A stretch of 17,082 nt of DNA. Origin: DATJLQ01 sp035509415. Its GTDB lineage: Bacteria > Pseudomonadota > Alphaproteobacteria > JACZXZ01. Both the position numbers and the translations under genes were made by a program. The notes under the pieces were generated by a model that saw only the letters and a list, made by a program, of their open reading frames with translations, had not been told where the DNA came from and searched no databases. Location: positions 1 through 17,082 of the forward strand of contig DATJLQ010000174.1 of assembly GCA_035509415.1 (NCBI GenBank), read 5' to 3'. Below are positions 7,142 to 13,449 of the stretch, piece after piece; the stretch's first letter is position 1, and each line of letters opens with the position of its first letter.

Positions 7142-8283
7142 TGCGCCAGCACCACGGTGTTCATGTCGTCCTCGACGTAATAGAAGCCGTCGCCGTTGGG
7201 CGTCATGGCGATGCCGAAGAGATCGCCGCTCCCGGGCGGGGTCTGGGCGCGGTCGGTGTCGATCCAACGCGCGTAAAGCTGTTTTCCCGTCGCGGGATCG
7301 ATCTCGACCACCTGGCCGTTGAGCGCGTTGGTGACCAGGAGATGCCCGTTGGGCGCCATCACCATGGCGAGCGGGCGCTTCAAGAGCCCGTCCTTGGTCA
7401 CGAGCGTGCCTTGGCCGGCGCTCGTGGTGCGCGTGGCTGCGTCCGGGATCGCGACGATGCGGTTGCCGATCGCGTCCGACACGTAGAGCGTCGTGCCGTC
7501 CTGGCCGAGCGCCAGGCCGGTCGGGCCGATGAGAAACACGCCCTTGTCCGCCTGCGCGCCGAAGCCGTCTCCGATCACGGTCTCGCGCACGGCCTTGGGC
7601 GGCTTGCCGTCCGCGATCTCGAGATCGATGCGCGCGACGGTCGCCTTGTCGACCACCGGCGGCGAGCCGTCGGCGGTGCCGATGCCGAAGCCCGCGTCGC
7701 TCACGAAGAGCGTCGCCTTCGAGCCCTTGTCGATCAGCGCCATGTTGCCCCAGGGATCGTCGATGTCGGGGCCCATGAGGGTGCCCGCGAGCTTGCCGTG
7801 GGAATCGAGCACGATGAGGCAGCCCGATCCCTTGGTGCCGGTGGTGCCGTCCTCGCTTGGCGTCGAGCCGACGATCACCCAGCCGCTCTTGAGCACGGCC
7901 ATCGCGGTCGAGAGGCCGACGCCGCCCGGGCACGCATCGATGTGGCGCGGCAGCTTCGCGAACAGGATCGTCGCCTTCGTCGAGGGCCGGTAGATCACGA
8001 TCGTGGTGCCGAGGCCCTGGAGGTTGGTCGAGTTGTTGAAATTGTCGATCAGCACGTCGTCCTTCTGGATGTCGCCGGCAGAGACGGGCGAGACGAAGAT
8101 GGCGTAGGGATTGAGATCGCCATTCTCGGGCACGGTCGAGGTCAAGGTCGTGTGGCGCTTGATGGTCTCGAGGAAGCCGTGCCCGTCCTCGGCGCGCGCG
8201 ACGAGAGGCGTCGCGCACAGGGTCGCGAGCGCCAACGCGCCCGCGAGCCAACTCATCCGATCCTTGCGCCCATTCGCCTTCAT
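7138..8283 (-). CDS. Secreted NHL/YVTN-like beta-propeller protein, coupled to EfeB
   Basis: This is a 381-residue exported protein. A Sec signal peptide (MKANGRKDRMSWLAGALALA…) ends at ARA-ED, about residue 31. The mature part has repeated propeller blades, best seen at 253-279 (GPTGLALGQDGTTLYVSD…), 303-329 (RPLAMVMAPNGHLLVTNA…) and 354-380 (DLFGIAMTPNGDGFYYVEDD…). Two cysteines (118, 155) could form a disulfide. No enzyme motif is recognised; such propellers often bind partners or ligands. I chose the ATG at 8283 because GAGGAG lies 8 bases upstream and it opens directly on the signal peptide; an earlier in-frame start at 8367 would lie upstream of the predicted transcription start. It overlaps efeB (ATGA), which suggests that the two act together in the periplasm, probably in iron supply. 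Confidence 0.82.
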   Translation of the reverse strand: MKANGRKDRMSWLAGALALATLCATPLVARAEDGHGFLETIKRHTTLTSTVPENGDLNPYAIFVSPVSAGDIQKDDVLIDNFNNSTNLQGLGTTIVIYRPSTKATILFAKLPRHIDACPGGVGLSTAMAVLKSGWVIVGSTPSEDGTTGTKGSGCLIVLDSHGKLAGTLMGPDIDDPWGNMALIDKGSKATLFVSDAGFGIGTADGSPPVVDKATVARIDLEIADGKPPKAVRETVIGDGFGAQADKGVFLIGPTGLALGQDGTTLYVSDAIGNRIVAIPDAATRTTSAGQGTLVTKDGLLKRPLAMVMAPNGHLLVTNALNGQVVEIDPATGKQLYARWIDTDRAQTPPGSGDLFGIAMTPNGDGFYYVEDDMNTVVLAQ

Positions 8284-8331
8284 CTCGATCGCTCCTCGAC
8301 CCTGCGCGCGTCCCCACCGGGCCGACGCACT

Positions 8332-8354
8332 GTTGAAAATGAGAATGAGTTGCA
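8332..8354 (-). promoter_or_regulatory. Fur-like operator upstream of the propeller–efeB operon
   Basis: On the plus strand the sequence reads AAAATGAGAATGAGTTGCA within 8332-8354. It matches one half of the AATGAGAATGATTCTCATT form of the Fur box closely and the other half poorly. It covers the predicted transcription start of the operon, the expected place for repression by an iron-loaded Fur-family regulator. Confidence 0.65.
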
Positions 8355-8357
8355 CTT

Positions 8358-8386
8358 CATCTATCACTCGCCGCGACCGGGGTCAA
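8358..8386 (-). promoter_or_regulatory. Sigma70-type promoter of the propeller–efeB operon
   Basis: On the minus strand TTGACC (8386-8381) is followed after 17 bases by TAGATG (8363-8358). The predicted start of transcription, near 8351, falls inside the Fur-like box, leaving a leader of about 68 bases before the ATG at 8283. The match to consensus is good for a GC-rich genome. Confidence 0.6.
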
Positions 8387-8502
8387 TGCGCGGATTTGCT
8401 CGCCGCGCCAAGGGGTTCCAGCCGGCCTGGCCACGCCCGGACGCACACCGCGCGTCATCGGCCGAGCCTCGATCGATCGGCCCGCCATCAGCCGGTACTC
8501 CA

Positions 8503-10143
8503 TCAGAAAGTCACCGTGGTGCGCAGGCCGAGGACCGCCTCGTCGCCCACGCGCTTTGCGGGATTGCCCGGCTCGGCGATGCCGGCGCCGGGATTGAAGG
8601 TGTATTGGAAGTCGGGCTGGAGTTGCCACCAGGGGACCAGCTGATACTGATAGGTGACCTCGACGACCTGCTCGCTGCCGCGCACCGGAGCGTTGGTGCC
8701 GTTGTAGAAATTGGTGTCGCGGTCGAGGGCGCTCGCACGCCCGCTCACTTGCGCCTGGTTGAAGCCGATGCCGAGCGTGTCGTTGTCGCGCCCGGGGAAC
8801 GGCGCTTTAAGGGTCGCGCCGACATTGAGGCTGAAGACGATGAGGTTGCGGTCCGCAAGCGGTGTCCCCATCGGGCGCAGGAACAGGCTCAAGGCGCGCG
8901 CGCTGTCCGGATCCTGCCAGACCGTCTGGTCGACCACGCCGTAGAAGCTGTAATCGCCGCGATGTTGCGCCGCTTGGCCGCTCGATGCGGGGCTCGCGAG
9001 CGAGAGGCCCGTATTGTCGATCTCCTGGTCGGCGAACTTGCCCGCGTCGTACCAGAAGCCGAGCTTGTAGCTGCCGGGAAGTCCGAGCGACTTTTTGCCG
9101 TCATCCATCGCGCCCTCGGTCGGCTGGTTGAAGGCATATTGGATTTCGCCGATGACGAGCGGGCTGTCGGTGAGCCGGAAGCTGGTACCCGAGGCGTCGC
9201 GCAGCTGCGGATCGCCCGAGCCGGGCCCCGCGGGATTGTCGTCGAACAGGCCGAGAAGCCCGGTGAGCTGGTCGCTCGGCTTTACGCGCAAGCGCACGCC
9301 GGGCGCCGAAAGCGGATAGGCGGGTCCGCCCGAAAGCAAATCCGCCGATGGCACCATGGGCCAGCCGAACATGGTGTTGACGAAGAGGAGGGCGTTGGCG
9401 CTCACCATGAATTCCTGATCGAGGCTCTGTTGGCCGAGCTTCGCGTCCACGGCGCCGTCGAGGAAGGATTGCTGGTACCAGAGTTCCCAGAGCCGCGTCG
9501 CGCGATCGGCCTCGATGCCGCTCGCGGTCTGGAGCGAGCTCAGATTCTGGGCGCTCAGATTGCGTCCGTGGATCTGAAGCGCGCTCGCCTCGAACGTGCC
9601 GCCCTCGAGGCCGAGAGCAGCCCCGGTGTCGACGCTCAGGGACATGGTCGTGAGCCCGTCATAGGCGAAGCCGCGATGGACGCCGCCCGAGACGTTGCCC
9701 AGTACCTCGCTCACCTCGTTGAGATTGAACGTGGCGCCGTAGGTTCCGAGCCAGGGGCGCACGCCGCCCATGTCGCCGAGCATGTTGCCGCGATTGAGGA
9801 TGCCGGTGAAGAAGCCGGGTGCCGCGTCCGAATGCGTTGACGCCGCCGGAGTCGCCGCCGGGGTCGCCGGAGTCCAAGTGAGCGTGGGCGCATTCTGGGC
9901 GTGCACCGAGCCAATGCCGACGAGCGTGAAGACGAGCGCGCTCAGGATCGCCGCCGAGACGGCGAGGGCGGTCGCAGCGCGCGTTCGAGTCTTAGGCGCG
10001 GGCCGGGATTCGCCGTGCGACCAGCCCTCGAGTACTTCGCTCGCCGCGGCGAGCCGGCTCGCGGGCCCGCGCCATAGAAGCAGAGGCTCTGTCCGCGCCT
10101 CGTCCCCGTCCTCGATCCTCGCGGCCCCCGAAACCTGCGTCAT
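8503..10143 (-). CDS. oprB: OprB-family carbohydrate-selective-type outer-membrane porin, iron-regulated
   Basis: This is a 546-residue outer-membrane beta-barrel protein. A hydrophobic export segment (57-80) ends at SVHA-Q, about residue 82. The mature chain opens with GFFTGILNRGNMLGDMGGVRPWL, then alternates amphipathic strands such as LWELWYQQSFLDGAVDAKLGQ, and ends in Phe (TTVTF), the usual outer-membrane assembly signal; this is the OprB pattern. Family members carry sugars, yet a consensus Fur box and promoter lie directly upstream, so a role under iron limitation is inferred. I chose the ATG at 10143 because GGGGG is 7 bases upstream; a TTG at 10173 is less likely. About 56 charged residues precede the hydrophobic core, unusually long for a signal peptide. 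The stop is 220 bases before the propeller start. Confidence 0.85.
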   Translation of the reverse strand: MTQVSGAARIEDGDEARTEPLLLWRGPASRLAAASEVLEGWSHGESRPAPKTRTRAATALAVSAAILSALVFTLVGIGSVHAQNAPTLTWTPATPAATPAASTHSDAAPGFFTGILNRGNMLGDMGGVRPWLGTYGATFNLNEVSEVLGNVSGGVHRGFAYDGLTTMSLSVDTGAALGLEGGTFEASALQIHGRNLSAQNLSSLQTASGIEADRATRLWELWYQQSFLDGAVDAKLGQQSLDQEFMVSANALLFVNTMFGWPMVPSADLLSGGPAYPLSAPGVRLRVKPSDQLTGLLGLFDDNPAGPGSGDPQLRDASGTSFRLTDSPLVIGEIQYAFNQPTEGAMDDGKKSLGLPGSYKLGFWYDAGKFADQEIDNTGLSLASPASSGQAAQHRGDYSFYGVVDQTVWQDPDSARALSLFLRPMGTPLADRNLIVFSLNVGATLKAPFPGRDNDTLGIGFNQAQVSGRASALDRDTNFYNGTNAPVRGSEQVVEVTYQYQLVPWWQLQPDFQYTFNPGAGIAEPGNPAKRVGDEAVLGLRTTVTF

Positions 10144-10194
10144 CGGCACGCCCCCATTCGATCTGACCTGCAATTAAGAATTGTTCGCAGATCG

Positions 10195-10223
10195 TTTCTA
10201 GCGGGCTCCGGCGGGCGCGTCAA
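10195..10223 (-). promoter_or_regulatory. Sigma70-type promoter of the porin gene
   Basis: On the minus strand TTGACG (10223-10218) is followed after 17 bases by TAGAAA (10200-10195). The predicted start near 10188 gives a leader of about 45 bases before the ATG at 10143. The -35 sits one base from the Fur box. Confidence 0.65.
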
Positions 10224-10224
10224 T

Positions 10225-10243
10225 GGAAATGATAATCATTTGC
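10225..10243. promoter_or_regulatory. Fur box upstream of the porin gene
   Basis: GGAAATGATAATCATTTGC contains the inverted repeat AAATGAT-A-ATCATTT, very close to the classical GATAATGATAATCATTATC Fur box. It abuts the -35 of the porin promoter, so an iron-loaded Fur-family protein would be expected to block transcription. AT-rich sequence of this kind stands out sharply from its GC-rich surroundings. Confidence 0.85.
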
Positions 10244-10286
10244 AAATTCGCGGGGAACAGCGCGCGGGACCGCAACCCCGCCTCGA

Positions 10287-11057
10287 TCAGGCGAGGGTCT
10301 TGTCCTTGAAGCGGCACAGGTCGCGCACGAGGCAGCGCGGGCAATCGGGATTACGCGCCTTGCACACGTAGCGGCCATGGAGGATGAGCCAATGATGGGC
10401 GTGGAGGCGGTAGCGCTCGGGCACGCGCGCGAGGAGCTCCGCCTCGACTTCGAGAGGGGTCTTTCCGGGCGCCAGGCCGGTGCGGTTGCCGACCCGGAAA
10501 TTATGGGTGTCGACCGCGATGGTGGGCTCGCCGAACGCGATGTTGAGCACCACGTTCGCGGTCTTGCGTCCGACGCCCGGCAAGGCCTCGAGGGCGGCGC
10601 GGTCGCGCGGCACTTGGCCGCCATGATCGCGCACCAGGATCTCCGAGAGGCGCATCACGTTCTTGGCCTTGGTGTTGAAGAGGCCGATGGTCTTGATCGC
10701 GTCGCGCAGCTTCGCCTCGCCGAGGGCGAGCATCTTCGCCGGCGAATCGACGTGCTTGAAGAGCGGGGCGGTCGCCTTGTTGACGCTCGCGTCGGTCGCC
10801 TGGGCCGAGAGCACCACGGCCACGAGAAGCGTGTAGGGGTTCGCGTAGTCGAGCTCGCCGCGCGGGTTCGGGCGCGCGGCCGCGAGGCGGCGGAAGAATT
10901 CCTCGATCTCGTCCGATTTCATCCGGGTCGGGCGCGTGGACGCGGCCTTGGTGGGCGGCGCCTTGGTGGGCGGCGCCTTGGCGCGCGCGGACTTGGCGTG
11001 CCTAGACTTGGGTTTGGCGCTGCGGGCAGGTGCCGGCTTTGGGCGCGTGGATTTCAT
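10287..11057 (-). CDS. nth: Endonuclease III (DNA glycosylase/AP lyase)
   Basis: This is a 256-residue base-excision repair enzyme that removes oxidised pyrimidines and nicks abasic sites. The helix-hairpin-helix LPGVGRKTANVV (159-170) carries catalytic Lys165; the catalytic Asp is Asp183 in VDTHNFRVGNRTG. The [4Fe-4S] cluster ligands are Cys232, 239, 242 and 248 (C-x6-C-x2-C-x5-C). The core begins near residue 46; before it lies a Lys/Ala/Pro-rich basic tail containing the repeat APPTKAPPTK. I chose the ATG at 11057 because GAGG stands 5 bases upstream; Met46 is an alternative that would remove the tail. The gene is divergent from the DUF2244 gene, 68 bases away. The assignment is very secure. 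Confidence 0.95.
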   Translation of the reverse strand: MKSTRPKPAPARSAKPKSRHAKSARAKAPPTKAPPTKAASTRPTRMKSDEIEEFFRRLAAARPNPRGELDYANPYTLLVAVVLSAQATDASVNKATAPLFKHVDSPAKMLALGEAKLRDAIKTIGLFNTKAKNVMRLSEILVRDHGGQVPRDRAALEALPGVGRKTANVVLNIAFGEPTIAVDTHNFRVGNRTGLAPGKTPLEVEAELLARVPERYRLHAHHWLILHGRYVCKARNPDCPRCLVRDLCRFKDKTLA

Positions 11058-11125
11058 AGGAGCCTCATGGCCCGTCCTTATAGCGCAGTCTTTACCGGGC
11101 CGCGCAGGTCCCCATATGATCCTGC

Positions 11126-11641
11126 ATGGCCGACCATCGCGACGCCCCGAAGGAAGTGCCCGCGCCGCGCGTGCTGTTCGACGCGGTGCTGATGCCCCAT
11201 CGAAGCCTCGGGCCCAAGGGGTTCTGGATTCTCATGGCGCTCGTCTGCGGCATGAGCTTCTTCTCGGGCGCGCTCTTCGTGCTGCGCGGCGCCTGGCCGA
11301 TCTCGGGCTTCATCGCCCTCACGGTGCTCCTGATCTTCATCGCCTTCAAGGCAAGCTACCGCTCGGGCCGTCTCTACGAGACCGTGAAGCTCACCGAGGA
11401 GGCGCTTGTCGTCGAGCGCGTGGGGCCGAGCGGCCGGCGCCATGCCTGGCGCTTCCAGCCCTATTGGCTCCGGATCGAGATGGACGACCCGCCCCAGCAC
11501 AATAGCCAGCTGAAACTCACGTCGCACGGGCGCACGCTCGCGATCGGCGCGTTCTTGGCGCCCGAGGAGCGCCACGAGCTCGCGGAGGCTCTCCGCGGCG
11601 CCTTGCGCCAATGCCGCGCCGTTCAAAGTCCCGGCGCCTGA
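11126..11641 (+). CDS. DUF2244 family membrane protein
   Basis: This is a 171-residue protein with an N-terminal LFDAVLMPHRSLGPKGF motif, two adjoining transmembrane helices (about 33-54 and 57-76) and a C-terminal cytoplasmic domain containing LTEEALVVERVGPSGRRHAWRFQPYWLRIEM and a LTSHGRTLAIGAFLAPEER stretch. These are the features of DUF2244, an uncharacterised family usually found in alphaproteobacteria and often next to nth, as here. Function is unknown. A ribosome-binding site is weak (GATCCTGC before the ATG), but the family start begins at this Met. Confidence 0.85.
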   Translation: MADHRDAPKEVPAPRVLFDAVLMPHRSLGPKGFWILMALVCGMSFFSGALFVLRGAWPISGFIALTVLLIFIAFKASYRSGRLYETVKLTEEALVVERVGPSGRRHAWRFQPYWLRIEMDDPPQHNSQLKLTSHGRTLAIGAFLAPEERHELAEALRGALRQCRAVQSPGA

Positions 11642-11720
11642 CAGTCCAAAACTCGCGCCATCGACGCGCAGCGACGCATTCGCACATGCCCCCGAAAGTT
11701 TCGGCCCGGGATTTCAGTCT

Positions 11721-11743
11721 TATGGCCATAGACACCATATGGC
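11721..11743. promoter_or_regulatory. Cluster of ATGGC/GCCAT palindromes before the toxin gene, possible operator
   Basis: TATGGCCATA (11721-11730) is a perfect palindrome, CCATATGG (11735-11742) is another, and GCCATA and TATGGC (11725-11730, 11738-11743) form an inverted repeat with a 7-base spacer. The block lies 25 bases before the toxin start codon. Toxin–antitoxin operons are commonly repressed by their own antitoxin at such sites; that role is inferred. Confidence 0.4.
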
Positions 11744-11767
11744 TTTTCATGCCATCATCGTCCGGCG

Positions 11768-12055
11768 ATGAAGGCCGAGCTGCTGCTCCACCAACGCATC
11801 GATTACGACGACGGTGCGATCGTGGAGATGGCGCTTTGGCGCGTCCCGAAGCCGGTTCCGCCGTCCACCCATGGGTTGAAGTATTCGCTGTTCTACGGTC
11901 GCCCGGGCAATCGGGAAGTCGGATACGACAATGAGCGCGGCAAGGGCGATCATCGGCACTTTCGCGGTGTCGAGTCGGTTTATGCGTTCAGCACCGTCGA
12001 GCGATTGATGGAAGATTTCTGGTCCGACGTGCGCAGGCTGCGAGGGGGCAAATGA
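11768..12055 (+). CDS. tumE: TumE-type toxin (DUF6516 family)
   Basis: This is a 95-residue protein resembling the TumE/DUF6516 toxin family, with MKAELLLHQRIDYDDGAIVEMALWRVP at the N-terminus, a central HGLKYSLFYGRPG segment and a YDNERGKGDHRHF segment (53-65) like the family's conserved charged loop. It ends with a FSTVERLMEDFWSDVRRLR helix. TumE toxins work with a downstream DNA-binding antitoxin, TumA, and stabilise mobile elements; their target is not well defined. The stop overlaps the next start (ATGA), as in a coupled toxin–antitoxin operon. The pair lies between core genes and looks less GC-rich than its neighbours, which suggests acquisition. The family call is good, activity is inferred. 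Confidence 0.75.
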   Translation: MKAELLLHQRIDYDDGAIVEMALWRVPKPVPPSTHGLKYSLFYGRPGNREVGYDNERGKGDHRHFRGVESVYAFSTVERLMEDFWSDVRRLRGGK

Positions 12056-12402
12056 GCGATGTGAAGATCACGGTCGGCGGCAGGATCGAGGACGAGGCGT
12101 CGCGCCGGTTCATCGACGCGTGGCACCGCGCCGAGCGCGGCAAAGCATTCCGTGAGCGGCACTTGGCGTTCGAGAGCTGGGACGCCCTCGCCCGCGTCCT
12201 GACCGGGAAACGGATGGAGCTGCTGCGCTACGTGCGCCGGCACAAGGTCGCGAGCGTGCGCGCGCTCGCGAAAGCGCTCAAGCGCGACTACTCGAACGTC
12301 CATGCGGATGTCCAAGCGCTAACGGCGGCGGGGCTACTCGACATCGCACATGGTGGCGTGCGCGCGGACTACGACGCGATCGAAACCAGGATCGCGATCT
12401 AG
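12052..12402 (+). CDS. tumA: TumA-like winged-helix antitoxin (HVO_A0114-type DNA-binding protein)
   Basis: This is a 116-residue protein with a C-terminal winged helix-turn-helix: RMELLRYVRRHKVASVRALAKALKRDYSNVHADVQALTAAGLLDI spans about 61-105, with the recognition helix near YSNVHADVQAL. It matches the HVO_A0114-like putative DNA-binding proteins that partner DUF6516 toxins. The N-terminal half would bind and neutralise the toxin. It likely represses its own operon, perhaps at the palindromes at 11721-11743. It ends two bases from the convergent dapB stop. Confidence 0.75.
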   Translation: MSDVKITVGGRIEDEASRRFIDAWHRAERGKAFRERHLAFESWDALARVLTGKRMELLRYVRRHKVASVRALAKALKRDYSNVHADVQALTAAGLLDIAHGGVRADYDAIETRIAI

Positions 12403-12404
12403 CC

Positions 12405-13211
12405 CTAAAGCCCCAGCACGTCGCGCATGGAATAGAGGCCGGGCGGCCGGCCCACGGCCCAGAGCGCCGCGCGTACCGCGCCCTGCGCGAAGAGCTCGCG
12501 CCCGCCCGCGCGATGGGAGAGCTCGATGCGCTCGCCCTCGCCCGCGAAAATCACCGTGTGGTCGCCCACCACGTCGCCGCCGCGCAACACCGCGAATCCG
12601 ATGTCGCCCGGACGCCGCGGCCCGGTATGCCCGTCGCGCCCGCGCGCCGAGACGCGCTCGAGCTCGACGCCGCGCCCCTTGGCGGCGGCACGCCCGAGGG
12701 CGAGCGCCGTGCCCGAAGGCGCGTCGACCTTGTGGCGGTGGTGCATCTCGAGAATCTCGATGTCGTAGTGCGGGTCGAGCTTCGCCGCCGCCTGCTCGAC
12801 CAGGGCCGCGAGCAGATTGACGCCGACGCTCATGTTCGCGGCCCAGACGATCGCGCATTTCGCGGCGGCCGCGCGGATCTTGGCCGCCCCCGCCGCATCG
12901 ATCCCTGTGGTGCCGATCACGAGCGCCGTCCCAGTTTCGGCCGCGAGGCTCGCGTGGGCGAGGGACGCGGCGGGGATCGTGAAATCGAGCACCGCGTCGG
13001 CGTTTTCGAACAGCGCGCGCGCGTCGGCGCCGAGTACCCGCCCGAGCGGCTCGAGCCCGGCGAGGGTCCCGAGATCGCGCCCGAGGGACGCGTGGCCGGG
13101 TGCCTCGACCCCACCCGCGAGCTTCGCCCCCTCGGTGCGCGCGACTTCGCGCACGAGGGCCTGGCCCATGCGTCCCGCCGCGCCGACGATGCCGATCCCG
13201 ATTGCCGCCAC
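12405..13211 (-). CDS. dapB: 4-hydroxy-tetrahydrodipicolinate reductase
   Basis: This is a 268-residue enzyme of lysine and diaminopimelate synthesis that reduces 4-hydroxy-tetrahydrodipicolinate with NAD(P)H. It has the N-terminal nucleotide-binding motif GAAGRMG (10-16), DFTIP (76-80), GTTG (100-103) and the substrate-binding signature EMHHRHKVDAPSGTAL (155-170) with the catalytic His157/His158 pair and Lys161. Length is as usual for the family. The start is GTG at 13211, supported by GGGAG 7 bases upstream. It follows dnaJ in the same direction, as in many alphaproteobacteria, but 238 bases with a nested palindrome separate them, so independent transcription is possible. Confidence 0.95.
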   Translation of the reverse strand: MAAIGIGIVGAAGRMGQALVREVARTEGAKLAGGVEAPGHASLGRDLGTLAGLEPLGRVLGADARALFENADAVLDFTIPAASLAHASLAAETGTALVIGTTGIDAAGAAKIRAAAAKCAIVWAANMSVGVNLLAALVEQAAAKLDPHYDIEILEMHHRHKVDAPSGTALALGRAAAKGRGVELERVSARGRDGHTGPRRPGDIGFAVLRGGDVVGDHTVIFAGEGERIELSHRAGGRELFAQGAVRAALWAVGRPPGLYSMRDVLGL

Positions 13212-13232
13212 CGCACGTCTCCCTCAAGCCCC

Positions 13233-13292
13233 GGTGCCCGGGCACCAAGGCAATCGCGCGCGACAATTAGCACATGGGAGCGGGTGCCCGGG
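13233..13292. repeat. Pair of GGTGCCCGGG direct repeats upstream of dapB
   Basis: GGTGCCCGGGCACC (13233-13246) is a perfect 14-base palindrome. Its first ten bases recur at 13283-13292, starting 50 bases further on. The pair is just upstream of the dapB start. It could be an operator or a decayed repeat; nothing in the sequence decides. Confidence 0.35.
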
Positions 13293-13331
13293 AGGGGTTT
13301 CAGTCGAGGAGGCGCGATCGGCTTGGGTAAC

Positions 13332-13422
13332 CCTCATCCTGAGGAACCCCGCCGCCTCGTCCTGAGGAGCTTGCGTAGCAAGCGTCTCGAAGGACGGCGG
13401 CGGGGTGTCTCGAAGGAGGAGG
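13332..13422. repeat. Nested palindromic element between dnaJ and dapB
   Basis: The outer arms start CCTCATCCTGAGGA at 13332 and end GTCTCGAAGGAGGAGG at 13422, meeting at CCCCGCCGCC (13347-13356) and GGCGGCGGGG (13396-13405). The space between them is filled by a second complete element, from GTCCTGAGGAGC (13359) to GTCTCGAAGGAC (ending 13395), with GCTTGC-GTA-GCAAGC at its tip (13369-13383). Both belong to the same family as the short palindrome in the 3495-4392 array. The resulting hairpin could also end or attenuate transcription after dnaJ. Confidence 0.88.
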
Positions 13423-13449
13423 TAAGGCCTCGCAGCCCCCAAGCGACGG

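Noticed and set aside
7142..8317. In-frame N-terminal extension of EfeB
   Set aside because: The frame is open but overlaps the propeller gene, which has a signal peptide and blades. The Tat signal just after the ATG at 7141 fixes the EfeB start.
8460..8482. Rho-independent terminator after the porin gene
   Set aside because: GGCCGA and TCGGCC form only a 6-bp stem with an 11-base loop and no T-run.
7141..9840. 899-codon open frame on the plus strand
   Set aside because: It is antisense to the propeller and porin genes, has an Arg/Ala/Gly/Asp-rich translation with no domain, and reflects the lack of AT-rich stops in GC-rich DNA.
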